DNA of 64,000 nucleotides, taken from Hydra vulgaris (taxonomy: Eukaryota > Cnidaria > Hydrozoa > Anthoathecata > Hydridae). Below, piece after piece: positions 10,680 through 23,070 of this stretch; within the stretch, counting starts at the first letter, position 1, and every line of letters starts with the position of its first letter. The DNA lies in assembly GCF_038396675.1 (NCBI RefSeq), contig NC_088926.1, positions 13,557,001-13,621,000 of the forward strand, written 5' to 3'. The translations under genes and the position numbers were made by a program. Under the pieces are notes generated by a model, which was not told the origin of the DNA, searched no databases, and worked only from the letters and a program-made list of their open reading frames with translations.

Positions 10680-11636
10680 AGAATCATTATATGATTCTGC
10701 ACTTTGCCATCCTGGTGTTATTTGCCTCTATCATTTTATTTGATCAAGAAACCTCCCTAGAGATTGTAGAATATCTGAAGAAATAAAACCCAAATACTAT
10801 CGCCCAAATAATGTGCACCTAATTAAAGCAACTCAGCCATTCAAATGTTCTTTCGAAAAACCTATTGACTTTAAAGCAAAAAACCTATTGACTTCAAAGG
10901 TCCATTACCTTCTTAAACCCCTGAATATTATATGCTAACAATTGTAGACAAATACTCACGTTTTTCTTTTGCTTATCCTATAAAAGATATGACAAACCAG
11001 ACAATAATAAACTGTTTAACTGTTTATCGTTTTTCCATGTTTGGTATGCCTAACTATGTTCATTCTGATCGCGGATCCTCATTAATATCTTCTGAATCAA
11101 AGCATTGGTTCTTATCAAAAGGGATTGCAACTAGCAGAACAGCCCCTTACAACCCGACTGGAAATGGACAAGTTGAAAGATACAATGGAATTATTTGGAA
11201 ATCAATTTTACTCACTCTGAAATCTTGAAATCTGCCTATATCATCATGGAAAAGAGTTCTACCTGATGCACTTCATGCTACAAGATCTCTATTATGTACT
11301 TCTACTAATTTTAGTCCACATGAACATTTTTTCAATTTTCAACAAAGATCATCATCGGGGTCCTCAATTCCTTCATGGCTTGTCAACCCAGGACCTGTAT
11401 TTGTAAAAAGAAATGCAATGCAAAGTAAATATGAAGATTCAGTAAATGAGGTTCAGCTCATTGAAGCAAATCCTCATTATGCTTATGTGAGATTTCTTAG
11501 TGGTCATGAGACTACAGTGTCTACAAAACAGCTGACTCCCATTGGAACAAGTCCTATAATACAAACATCAAACAACAATTTAGAAGTGACAGTCATCGAT
11601 AACTATCCCGACCCCTAATGGTAGCAATGAAACTCC
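10680..11636 (+). pseudogene. Integrase region of the gypsy-type pol
   Basis: A zinc-finger-linker remnant (ALCHPGV) precedes an integrase core. The core has LTIVDKYSRFSFAYPIKD, VHSDRGSSLIS and APYNPTGNGQVERYNG, the D-D-E layout of retroviral-type integrases. An in-frame TGA at 11226-11228 and other breaks interrupt it. The C-terminal part (to about 11617) contains YAYVRFLSGHETTVSTKQL, a chromodomain-less integrase tail. Non-functional. Confidence 0.88.
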
Positions 11637-11780
11637 TTTAATCTTTGAAAAGGAACTAGAAAACAAAATGAATCCTGTAGAGCAAACTAACATTCTTCCT
11701 CGTAGATCTTCACGAATTTCTAAAGCACCAAAAAAAATTAACTTACAAATACACCTGAACACTTCTAAGAGGAGAGTAAA

Positions 11781-11949
11781 TGTTATGTTAATGTGATATA
11801 TATATACACATTTATTATTATCAATATATTTATGTATACATATACATTTTGAATTATACTATTTATACTTTATGCATTTTATTATTTTGTTATAGACTAG
11901 TATAAGCTCTTTTGAGCCAACATAATTAATTTGGTTATTCTTTACAACA
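11781..11949 (+). repeat. 3' LTR of the gypsy-type element
   Basis: Begins TGTTATGTTAATGTGATAT immediately after a purine-rich tract (AAGAGGAGAGTAAA) that serves as the polypurine tract. It is collinear with the 5' LTR at 8005 and ends near TTTACAACA. Confidence 0.82.
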
Positions 11950-13157
11950 GAAAACGAGTTTTTCAACAGAAAAAAAAATTAAAGTAGAAAAAAACAAAAA
12001 CCATAGCTCAGAGATATTGTATCTACCCTTAGTAAGAGATCACATTAAATATGGAGTGCTTGTCTGTACTTAATAGATGACAGAAAAACATAAAAGGTAC
12101 TAAAATTATAAAGGAGTTGTGAAAGGTACAAAAATGAGTCATAAATCATAGATATTTTGTTTTTAAAAACAAAAAAAGCTAGGGGTGATTCAACTTCCAA
12201 AAGCAAATTTCACAATAAATATGAAACTGTCAGTTGGACTTATTACTAACCAATAAACATCATTTAAGAAACTAGTGTTCCATCACTTAGCTGCTCATAA
12301 AATCTTGTTTACTAAGATATACACTTTCTCCCAACAGAATTAAAAAATTAGAAAAGACTAAGGTAAAAAAAATAAAACAATAATAAAATAAAATAATAAC
12401 TTCAAACGATAACTATATAAAAAGCAATCAATTCAAAAAATATTATAATGCAACTAAAACTACATTCTATTTTCTTCAAAACTATAGTTATAACCATATG
12501 GTAATTATTAATACTATTATTATCATTATCATTATTATGGTTATAAGCACTAGTTTTATTATTATATATTCTTATTTATGTTTATATTGCTAATAGTTTA
12601 CTTCTTTTTTTTTTGTTATTGTTGTTGTTGTTTTTATGTGCAAGGTTTTTGCTTCAAATAATTTTTACCTATTAGCGTTGTTCATTTACAAAAAAAAGTA
12701 TTATAATATTATTCTTTTTATATAACACAGTATTACATTTGTTAAATAAATATACATTGATTAATCAAATCTCGAGACCCCATCCACATAAGTTTCTTTT
12801 ACAAAAACACAAATGCGTTTTTCTGTAAATCATTCTTGTCTAATAGGTGAGCTTGATCTAGAAAAACAACACATGTACTTGCTTTGTAGAATAAATGTGC
12901 ATAAATTCGTTTCTTTTGTGTATTTGTTTAGAGTTACATGTGTTATTTTAAGTATACTTTAGATTTACATATGTAAGCAAAAGTAATAACATAATTAAAA
13001 AAAAAACATCTAACCATTCTACAAAAGAGCAGATACCAGTTGAGAACTTGTCTTTATATTGATTGTTTTACTTAAAAGTTTACTAAAATTTGAAAATTGT
13101 TTCGAATTGGGGGTGAGTCTTTACGAAACTTGGGGGTGAGGGGGTGAGACTTTAAAC
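11950..13157. other. No gene recognised
   Basis: AT-rich, with short TTA/TTG runs near 12500-12640. A G-rich stretch GGGGGTGAG appears twice near 13110-13145, just before the hAT foldback. Nothing coding is supported. Confidence 0.4.
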
Positions 13158-13781
13158 AAGGGATGAACCGGAATTCCGGCCGGAATTTCTGTCTTTTAGT
13201 TCAATTCGCTTCTGGCTGGAATTGAAATTTTTTTTTTTACATTTATTTTTATGACTTAAGACTCAGGCTTTGTAAATAAATCAAAAAATCATTATCCTAC
13301 AGAACAATGAAAAACTATAGTTAAACCGAGGCAAAAAATGCAAATGTAATTTTTGCAAATGTATTTGCAGTGCAGGGCCGTAGTAACAAAAATTATATTG
13401 AGGGTGGGTGGGGGGGCAGAACTACCCCTTAATAGTTTTGAGGACCTTTTTTTTTAGGTCATTTTTTCAGTTAATTTCTTCAAAATTATTTATTCGAAAA
13501 ATTATTGGGGGGCAAACGCCCCTGCTGCCCACCCGGTTGCTACAGGAAGTACTACTATTTCCACCCGGTTGCTACAGGTAGTACTACTATTTCTGCAAAT
13601 AAAATTACATTTGTACTTTTTACCTAGGTTTACCTATAGTTCTTCATTGCTCTGTAGGATAATGTTTTTCTGATTTATTTACACAGCCTGTGTCACATGT
13701 CATAAAAATAAACATAAAATTTTTTTTTTCAATTCCAGCCAGAAGGGAAAAAAATCCGGCTGGAATTCCGGTACATCCTTA
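13158..13781. mobile_element. hAT-type foldback element with 8-bp target duplication
   Basis: Arms of about 200 bp are inverted repeats. The left starts AAGGGATGAACCGGAATTCC and the right end, read inverted, starts TAAGGATGTACCGGAATTCC. The flanks are identical: CTTTAAAC at 13150-13157 and 13782-13789. Both arms share ATTATCCTACAGA and TTTATTTTTATGACxT blocks. The terminal sequence plus the 8-bp duplication identify a non-autonomous hAT. Its centre carries a second MITE end (13373). Confidence 0.88.
13373..13552. mobile_element. Probable nested hAT MITE (CAGGGCCGTAG end)
   Basis: CAGGGCCGTAGTAAC lies at the loop of the foldback, followed by a G-rich stretch and GTTGCTACAGG near 13546. A 32-bp unit (ACCCGGTTGCTACAGG..TATTTCC) is tandemly duplicated at 13531-13594. 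The right terminus is not perfect. Confidence 0.45.
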
Positions 13782-13962
13782 CTTTAAACGCAAAGACACA
13801 AAAAATTGTTATAATGTAAAAGTAGTGATTTAGTATTTATTAGGAAACTAAACAATTTCAGAATCATTTGTAAGAAATCTCAAAAACAAAATACAACGTT
13901 TTTTCAAGTTATAATGATTTTGTTAAAGTAATTTTCCATATTATAAACCATATACTTTAAGG

Positions 13963-15322
<1,360 letters not shown>

Positions 15323-15710
15323 TTTGTTAATCGTTGTACAGTTTAAAATAACCAATAATAAAAACAATAATATAAACTTACAATGATTGAAAATATAATA
15401 AATATAAACAAGGTATCTAAAAGAAGATCGCAAAGATCTTGTCGTCAGAACCTTATTTAAGCATTTAACAAAGATAAGATAAAAAAAAAAATAACAAACG
15501 GTTACAAAATTGCGAGATAAATAATCTGTGTCTGAAGAAAGATTAAGAGGATCTTTTCATCAGAATTTTATACTAGAGTAAACTAACATATAAATTAAAA
15601 AGTATAAGAAGAATAAATAAAATAATTAGGAATAAACTTCTATAAACGTAAACATGTATATAAACAATAAAAAAAAGTAGACCAAAATATATTTTTAAAT
15701 TTTACTACTA

Positions 15711-16520
15711 ATAATAACTCAATATATTATCTAATGAAAGAATGAGGTTTTTCAGTTTCATTTTAAAAAGGCAATAAGTAATAGGTACTTCAAAATTAAT
15801 ATTCGGCGAAGCAATTTTATTCCAAAGGTGTGGCGCTCGATAGGTAATACAAAATTGATTAAAGTTTGCTTGACAAAAAGGTTCATTTAAAAAATTATTG
15901 TTTCTCAAAATATATTTACCGATTGGTTTAAAAGAGAAAAGATTTTTGAAGACAGCTCGGGATAAGTTATTTATCCACATATATACAAAACATAAAATAT
16001 TAAATACATTTAACTCGTATATATTCAGAACTCTCATTTTAATAAAATAATGCTTCGAATGAGAGAAGCAATTTGCAAAATTGATTATACGGATTGCGCA
16101 TTTCTGACGGAGATAAAGACGTTGCAACTTACTTTTTCTGTACTTCCCCAAGCAATATTGGCATAATTTAAATATTCATGTATAAATAAGTAATAAAGTT
16201 GGATTAGGACTTTCTTATTGAGATAGATTTTTGATTTATATAGGATCCCTATGTTTTTAGAAATTTTTGTACTTATATAATCAATATGGTGATTCCAAGT
16301 AATGTTTTCATCAAGATAAACACCTAAAAATTTTGTAACAAAATTTATTTTTATTTCCTTTTGATCGATAAAGATTTGAGATAATTTTGAATGGAGAAAT
16401 CGCTTTTTTGTAATCGAATGAAATAAAACCCATTTTGTTTTATTCGTATTCAAGGTTAACTTGTTACACTTGAACGAATTAGATATATATCTGAGTTCTT
16501 CGTTTACTATTTTAAAAAGT
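15711..16520 (-). pseudogene. LINE A reverse-transcriptase C-terminal part
   Basis: Minus-strand frames encode KLTLNTNKTKWVLFH, then FLGVYLDENITWNHHIDYIS (the conserved LGVxxDxxLxWxxHI block after the FADD motif) and IRIINFANCFSHSKHYF. They end with PHLWNKIASPNINF and a stop near 15711. There is one frameshift near 16120. The palm motifs upstream are missing: FSKIL (about 16545) jumps to EELRYISNSFKCNKL. Confidence 0.85.
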
Positions 16521-16539
16521 TCAGCGATTTATTATAGAA

Positions 16540-17000
16540 TTTTCGAAAATGTGGAGAGAACAGAGATAGGGTGATAATTACTGATTTCAGATTTGCTCCC
16601 TTCTTTAAAAATAGGAATAATTTTTGCAATTTTTAATTGTTCTGGGAATACTCCTTGATGGATAGAAGCTTTGAAGATTTTAAAAAGAACAACCTTAGGT
16701 TGTTCAAAACAATCTTAACCACGTTTCAATTAATTTGATCTGCTCTAATTGCTTCATTTTTTTAAACAGATTTGAAGGCTCTTTCAAACTTATCAAACAT
16801 TAATTCAGAAGATAACTCATCTGAACAAATGCAGTTATCCAGGGGTTCTAGATAATCAGTAAGCAAAGACTTGGTCTTAGGGACTTTTTCAGACAGTGTT
16901 AATTCTATATGAGTGAAATGTTTGTTAAATTCTTGAGCTATAGTTTTTGGTTCATATAAACTTTTGTTATCGACTCTAATCATTTGTGGCAGGAAACCAG
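16540..17000 (-). pseudogene. LINE A pre-RT region
   Basis: Encodes GFLPQMIRVDNKSLYEPKTI followed by AQEFNKHFTHIELTLSEKVP, the domain between endonuclease and RT in CR1/L2-type LINEs. Then, with shifts, ISNYHPISVLSTFSKIL (the NYRPIS block). It is cut at 17000 by the inserted unit. Confidence 0.8.
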
Positions 17001-17037
17001 CCCGACAAGAAAATTTAACGTGGGCCATATATGGCAA

Positions 17038-17460
17038 TTGCATGTTAACCATATATTTCCCACTCTCCTTTATGGGATGGCGCTGATACGTCCCATATGT
17101 GGCTTTAATGTTTATAGCACTAAAACCACACTAAATAAGAACAAATGCCACGCTTAATTTGTGCGCAAAAGTTCAAATGGCCCACGCGTGGGAAGCATTT
17201 GCTAGCCATATCATTACCACACTTCTTTATGGGATGGCTTTAGTGCGGGCCATATGTGGGTTTAATGCTTATAGCACTAAAACCACACTAAATAAGAACG
17301 AAAGCCACACTTCATTTGTGCGCAAAGGTTCATCTGGCCCACGTGTGGGAAGTATATATTAGCCATATATTTACCACTCCTCATTATGGGATGGCGTTGG
17401 AGTGGCCCACGTGTGGCAACAATACTTATATCGCTCAAAACCACTTTCAGAACGAAAGTA
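17038..17460. repeat. Left subterminal repeats, 157 bp x about 3
   Basis: CCATATGTGG near 17092 and 17249, and a variant (CCACGTGTGG) near 17406, are spaced 157 bp apart. Each is followed by TTTATAGCACTAAAACCAC-type sequence. Between them lie TGGCCCACGCGTGGGA (17178) and TGGCCCACGTGTGGGA (17335). Confidence 0.88.
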
Positions 17461-17494
17461 CACTAACTTTTTACATGAAGGCGGATATATGTAT

Positions 17495-17505
17495 ATATAT
17501 CTATA

Positions 17506-17548
<43 letters not shown>
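17495..17548. repeat. (TA)n microsatellite
   Basis: Short near-pure TA run after TATATGTATATATATCTATATC. Confidence 0.95.
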
Positions 17549-17552
<4 letters not shown>

Positions 17553-17633
17553 CATAATATGCGTCGAGCTTTTTGTTATAAATTTATTTACAAACATTTT
17601 ATTTATTTACATTAAATTTTTGATTAAATTTAT

Positions 17634-18620
17634 TTATTCATTCTTCTCTCGATGCATACGTCTACCACCACGATCTGCTGAGTTATGCAGTGAAGCGGTG
17701 ATGGCTTCATTGACATCTTTATCTGTAGCATTTTTGCAATGCCTTCGAACAGCAACTAAAATTAGTTTATTATTATTTATTATTTCGATTATACAAAAAA
17801 TTAATTAATTTATTAAGGGTTAATGTCAACTTTATCAATAAGTACTTGTACTTGACAAACGGTTAACTCTAACGGAATAGCTACTTTGCTTACTTGCAAT
17901 AAACTTTACAAAAGCCTCAATTGAATATTTGTTTGAGCGTTTCCCAGAACGACAACAACTCATCTGTAACTCATCAGTCATGAAAACATTCAAAATGTTT
18001 CGTACCATATCAGATATATACTTTCCACCTGCTGTTGCTAGCCAGTTAATCTACATTCAGAAAAAGAAAGTAAACAATTTAAAAGTACACAAAGGTGTAT
18101 AAACACATACATAAATATATATAAGTGATTACTAAAAAATAAAATTTATATATGAATTCAAATTATATAAAAAATTGTATTATATAAAAAAAGGTTAAAT
18201 ATTCGAATTTTTAATTTTTCAATGGATGCAACCGGAGTTTTTATTAAAAAGTTTTTCAATAATATTTAAGTAAAACTTGCAAAAAGTGAGGCCATTTCTT
18301 CATCCTGGCATTGCAACAAAACAGCATCTAACTCTTCTATGCTGCTTGATTTCGTAAATAAACTTTCTTCAGTATGACCAATTGGCATACGCTCTATCAA
18401 ATGTTTAATCTCTTTTGTCGCAGACGTTACAGATTTTACTAAATCTAATCAAATCGAACTGTTATAAGTATTTAAAAGATAGACAAATTAATATATGTAC
18501 TTTAAAAGATTTTTCACCTTTAAGTAAATTTTCAATGGAGGACAATCGGTATTCAATTGACTGTGTGATTGGTGTAAGGGTGTTAGTGGAATTTTTGGTG
18601 TATGGGATTGGCAAGAACTC
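17634..18620 (-). pseudogene. DUF4806-like gene, 3' four exons
   Basis: Four minus-strand exons can be read. A (18620-18518) encodes TPITQSIEYRLSSIENLLK. B (18438-18277) encodes KEIKHLIERMPIGHTEES and SSIEELDAVLLQCQDEEMAS. C (18050-17894) encodes INWLATAGGKYISDMVRNIL. D (17755-17634) encodes VRRHCKNATDKDVNEAITAS and ends at TAA. Acceptors and donors are consensus, and the A-B and C-D junctions are in phase 1 and frame-consistent. B-C does not join in frame with the visible sites, so a micro-exon or a mutation is involved. The order (acidic helix, GG-KxxxDxVRNIL, basic tail with AT-KDVxEAI) resembles the DUF4806 domain. The 5' part is missing; a Transib copy lies next to it. Confidence 0.55.
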
Positions 18621-18798
18621 CTGATATAACTCAACAAAATATATTTAAAATATATTATTAGTATATCAACATAAACAATTTTTAAAAAAATTCTAGTTTA
18701 ATTACATTTATGCATATTTAAATTTAATGATCTTCAATTATAATTATTCTACTTAACAGCAAACTTATAATTACTAAAATAAAATTTACAAAAATCTT

Positions 18799-20682
18799 AC
18801 TGAAGGTGAATTTATCAAAAAATCCGAAATAATTCCTAAAGATAAACTTGGTGAACTAAATAGAATTGTACAGATTTTTATTTCGAAAGTGAAAAATAAG
18901 CTTAAAAAATATTGTAGAAACTATGAAATGCTTTTAAAGTTCGAAAATAATTGGCTCGGAAAAAATCTCATTAATTATAGTGTGTCTTTTCATCCTAGAC
19001 CTGGAAGACCAATTAAGGAATGGGGAGATCTTTGTGAAAGAAGTAAAAGAGCAAAGATTGCAGATTTAGCTAATGAACACCATGTAGCTCTATCTCTTGC
19101 TGCATCAAAGAGTGCTAAATCAGCAGAAGAAAACGATTCAGCTTATATTTTGAAGAGAACTTCTAAATGTGTTGATGTAGCCCAGATGAGAAGAAGTATT
19201 GATTCCTTGACTCCAACAACTATGAAACTAGAGGAGGCTCTTGCTCTGAAAACGCAAACTGACTTTAGTGATTCACAATACCAAATGTTGAGAAATTCAG
19301 CTCTTTCTCACAATGTAAAAATATATCCTAGTCTTAATAAACTTGGGGAAGAAAAGCTGAAATGTTATCCTGAAGGTATTCAATTTAATGAAATGTCAGC
19401 AAAATGCTCATTACAAAGTATGCTAAATCATACAGTTACTAGGATTATAGATATGATTGATTTAAAGGAAAGTTGTAAAGTTGAGATGAATGGAATTTTG
19501 TATGTGAAAATTGGGTTTGATGGAGCTTCAAGTCAAAGTATTTACCAACAAAAATTTGATAGCCTTAATTTTACTAAAGAATTAAAGCAAGAAGATAGCC
19601 TGTTTAGCACAGCTATTGTACCTCTTCTGTTTAAAGTTGAAAACATTGACTTGTGGAAAAATTCTAAAAGTTCTAGCTGCCATTTTTGTAGACCTCTTCA
19701 CCTGCAATATAAAAAAGAGACATCAGAGTTGTGCAAAGAAGAAGAAGCTGATCTTCAAACTCAAATGAATCAGTTAAAACCCTTCTCAAAAGATTTGAAT
19801 ATTGCTGGTGCAGTAATAACTATTAAGGTTACTTTTAAAATTGATATGACCATGTTTGATGGAAAAGTAATAAATTCATTGACTGACACAAAGTCAACTC
19901 AGTCTTGTAATGTGTGTGGTTGTAAGCCCAAAGAGATGAATGATATAGAATTAGTTAAAAAAAAGCCTGTTAATGAGAAAGCCCTTAAACTAGGTATTTC
20001 AAATTTGCACTGTTGGATAAGATCTTTTGAATTCATCTTACATTTAGGTTATAAAATGGAAATCCAGAAGTTTCAAGCCAGAACTGAAATAGAGAAGCTA
20101 ACTGTAAATTTAAAGACGAATTTTATTAAATCAAAGTTCAGAGAAAAGTTGAGTCTCATTGTTGACCAGCCCAAAGTAGGCTTTGGTAATAGTAATGATG
20201 GAAATACTTCAAGAAGAGCATTTGAGAACTCTGCGATTTTCTCTGAAATAACAGGGGTTGATATGGAAGTTATAAAGAGAATGCACATTGTCCTTATTAC
20301 AATATCCTCTGGGTACCATATCGATAGTAATCAATTTGAAGTTTATTGTACTGATACAGCTAAAATTATAGTTAATAAATATGGTTGGTATATAATGCCA
20401 CCCAGTGTTCACAAAATTCTGATATATGGTTGATCCATTTCAAAGCAATTTGATTTGCCAATTGCCCAATACTCTGAGGAAGCTCAGGAAAGTCTAAACA
20501 AGCAAATCCGAAATGTAAGGTTACATCACACGACAAAAATATCAAGAATTAATACAATGAAAGATCAGATGCACTACCTTTTGATTAGATCGGATCCAAA
20601 AATCTCAAGCATTTCATTTGTAAAACACAGGAGTTATCAAGGAAGAACTTTGCCTCCAGAAGTAGTGAACTTATTAGTAATT
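18799..20682 (+). pseudogene. Transib (RAG1-related) transposase, copy 1, one in-frame stop
   Basis: The frame is open from about 18799 to a TGA at 20431-20433 and then continues in the same frame to about 20682. Motifs in order: GRPIKEWGDLCERSKR; CYPEGIQFNEMSA; IGFDGASSQS (first Asp); CHFCRPLHLQYKKETSE; MTMFDGKVINS (second Asp); CNVCG; SNLHCWIRSFEFILHLGYK; GFGNSNDGNTSRRAF; and, after the stop, QYSEEAQESLNKQI (Glu). This order matches Transib transposases and the RAG1 core: SCDGMGD, GYDEKL, CxxC, LHC, SEGNESGNK. A single TGA separates the Glu from the rest, so the copy is probably inactive but recent. It is the closest relative, within the window, of the copy at 30821-32814. Confidence 0.85.
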
Positions 20683-20737
20683 TAAATTGTAAAAAGATTT
20701 TAATATTCTGACTTGTTTATTTTTGTATTATAGATTG

Positions 20738-20955
20738 CGTTAAAGACTCATAACGCGCTTTGTTAAGCGTCTGCGCGCATTTAGCAAATTCGCGCGCGTT
20801 GAACGCGTGTGCAAGTCTTAAACGCGTGCGTGAGCGTTTGTGTAATAATAAAATAATGTTATATTTTGGGTCAAGGAAGCTAAGTTTTTTACTAAAAATA
20901 TTATTTACAAATTTTAAAGTCCTCTAACGCGTGTTTTGACGCGTACATGTGCATT
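20738..20955. other. CpG-rich cluster of ACGCGT motifs in the Transib 3' region
   Basis: At least four ACGCGT sites (about 20803, 20822, 20926 and 20938) and many other CGCG/GCGC steps in an otherwise very AT-rich region. The function is unknown; it might be a separate inserted repeat. Confidence 0.6.
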
Positions 20956-21159
20956 ATACGGGTAATAAGTGCATGTAAAAAAAAATTTAAGTTGCTAATT
21001 CGAATTCTTGACCCCAAAAACCCCATTTTGATGCATAGCATAAGCTTAATGTACATGTAGTTAATAGTTAAATAATTTTTGCCGCTTTTAACTTAATCTG
21101 GGTCACTGTGCGTCCTGAGGCAGCCGCTCCAGGCCTCGCGCTTAGCAAGGTCTCCTAAG

Positions 21160-21378
21160 CAGGGCCGTACCGAACGACAAAGACGTGGGGGGGGGGGGGG
21201 GAATGGAAAAAGCGAAATTTACCGACAAGATTTTTTTTTTTTTTTTTTAGAAGCCATATTTCAGTTTTAACCGACAGAAGCCATAATTTTCGAGTTTTCC
21301 GTCAAAAACCGACAGAATTTTGCATATCTGGGGGGGGGGGGGGGTTCACCCCCACCCACCCCCGTCGGTACGGCCCTG
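21160..21378. mobile_element. hAT-type MITE with perfect 8-bp target duplication
   Basis: Terminal inverted repeats CAGGGCCGTACCGA / TCGGTACGGCCCTG. The flanks are exactly CTCCTAAG (21152-21159 and 21379-21386). The interior has two long G-runs and no coding sequence. Confidence 0.95.
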
Positions 21379-21543
21379 CTCCTAAGCTTTCCTAAGCGCA
21401 AGCAACCAAAACTTTATAATATTAAGAAATAAGCAAAAAGTTATAATAATATAATTTTGTAATAACATGTTATATTACTTATATTTAATTTATCAATAAA
21501 AAGTTTTTTCGTTTTTTTTTCTAGCTCAATTATAATTTATTTT

Positions 21544-21619
21544 ACAATGTAAAATAAATTATAAATCTTATTTTGTTCATATATGAACAAAATAAGATTT
21601 ATAATATATTTTACATTGT
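21544..21619. repeat. Near-perfect palindrome, 38-bp arms
   Basis: ACAATGTAAAATAAATTATA.. folds onto ..TATATTTTACATTGT with a single mismatch and the centre TTCATATATGAA. It overlaps a second small palindrome on its left side (TTTACAATGTAAA). Confidence 0.9.
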
Positions 21620-21631
21620 TAGGCCTATAAT

Positions 21632-21820
21632 CAGGGCCGCCGAGAGGGGGAGGCACTGTGACAGTTTGTCTTGGGCGGCAGCATTCCAAGGGGCGCTAAA
21701 TGAGAAAGAGATACCTAAAAAAAAAAAGTTCCTTTGCCAATAATACTGAAAAACTTCGTTAAATAAGGGGGCCAATCAGAGTTGCTGTCTCAGGCGGCGT
21801 GTCGGCTCTTGGCGGCCCTG
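21632..21820. mobile_element. hAT-type MITE with perfect 8-bp target duplication
   Basis: Ends CAGGGCCGCCGAG and CTTGGCGGCCCTG are inverted copies; the flanks CCTATAAT (21624-21631 and 21821-21828) are identical. 189 bp, no coding sequence. Confidence 0.95.
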
Positions 21821-22031
21821 CCTATAATAAATTGAAGAATAAACTTTATTGTTATTATTATAGATTATTTTATAAAACACTCAGTTCCTTTATAAACCTA
21901 CAAGAAAATAACAATTTTGTGTTTTGCATCTACACACTACCTTTTTAGACAGTAAGAGTGCCTAAAATAACGACTTTCAAGAAGGCCTCGCAAAAATGTT
22001 ATTCTCAAGGCCTCGCGTTTTCTAAGGACGG

Positions 22032-22240
<209 letters not shown>

Positions 22241-22365
22241 TTATTTAAGTTGTTGATACCGTATAAACTAAAAAAACACAAATTTGCATTACAAAACCAC
22301 TTAAACATGTTAGCAAAAAAATATATATATTAAATTGATAAGCGTCTGACGTCATAAAATAATAT

Positions 22366-22445
22366 TTTAAACTTTAAAATAAATTACTTCATTCCATTGT
22401 GAAAATTTTCACAATGGAATGAAGTAATTTATTTTAAAGTTTAAA
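22366..22445. repeat. 80-bp perfect palindrome
   Basis: Two 40-bp arms with no spacer, the centre GAAAATTTTC and no mismatch. It lies just inside the right subterminal region of the 5.7-kb unit. Confidence 0.95.
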
Positions 22446-22692
22446 GCGTGGTATGATGTGGCAAGATAATGAATGGCCCATATCATAACCACATCTATTT
22501 TAGCATGTGTTTATTTAAAGAGTATACCGCATTAAGTGGGATAATTATGTGGACCGCATTATGTGTTTCCCACGTGGGCCACACTCATCATCAGTTTATA
22601 TATCGATAAACATCTAGAATATAGTTTCACGCTTTAAATCCACTTATAAGCACTATGGCCACATGTGGCCCATATATACCTTTCTTGTCGGG
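22446..22692. repeat. Right subterminal region of the 5.7-kb unit
   Basis: Carries ATGGCCCATATCATAACC, TTTCCCACGTGGGCCACAC and GGCCACATGTGGCCC, the same palindromic family as the left end, then the terminal TTTCTTGTCGGG. Confidence 0.8.
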
Positions 22693-23068
22693 AGAGCATG
22701 ATTTTTTTTGCCAATAATTTCTTTCATTATTTGCCACGTGCGCTTTGTGTCGTTTTTAAATGTGTTGAATAATTGGGAGTAATAACTTTTCTTCGGGTTT
22801 TTGCAAATTTTTTCAAATAGGTTTTTGTAGTTCTTATAAATTTTTTCGCTTGAAGCTGTTTTTGTCTTTAAAAAATTTATATATAACTTTTGTTTTATTC
22901 TGGATAATTTTTTAAAATCTTTAGTAATCCAGGGTGTATTGATATTCTTAGTTGTTATTGTTTTTTCTACTATTGAGAAATTAACTTCATAAACAGAAAA
23001 AATGTTTTGAAAAAAGTTTCATAAATATTATTTGCGTTATCATCAAAATTTATGTTTTTCCAATGCAG
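22693..23068 (-). pseudogene. LINE A segment between endonuclease and RT
   Basis: On the minus strand it encodes INTPWITKDFKKLSRIKQKL, FEKICKNPKKSYYSQLFNTF and TWQIMKEIIGK. The TPWI/W-ITKD and WQIMKEIIG blocks are typical of the region before the RT in CR1/L2-like LINEs. It is separated from the rest of the endonuclease by the pogo insertion. Confidence 0.85.
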
Positions 23069-23070
23069 TA

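Larger units (their letters stand above)
18650..21110 (+). mobile_element. Transib copy 1 (right end present, left end not found)
   Basis: The right end reads, on the minus strand, CACAGTG then 22 nt then CAAAAATTA (heptamer at 21104-21110). The following bases are CGTCC. A left end with CACAGTG was not found between 17000 and 18890, so the 5' boundary given is approximate and the copy may be truncated or its left end mutated. The 3' untranslated part (20690-21100) includes a CpG-rich cluster of ACGCGT motifs. Confidence 0.7.

Noticed and set aside
18415-18624. Plus-strand 69-codon frame
   Set aside because: Antisense to DUF4806-like exons A and B, which have proper splice sites.
21100-21110. 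Right Transib end taken as belonging to copy 1 with a known left partner
   Set aside because: No CACAGTG with CGTCC before it exists upstream within the 5.7-kb unit, so a complete copy 1 cannot be claimed; only the right end is assigned.
21654-21660. CACTGTG as another Transib end
   Set aside because: It lies inside the hAT MITE at 21632-21820 without a nonamer-like block or partner.
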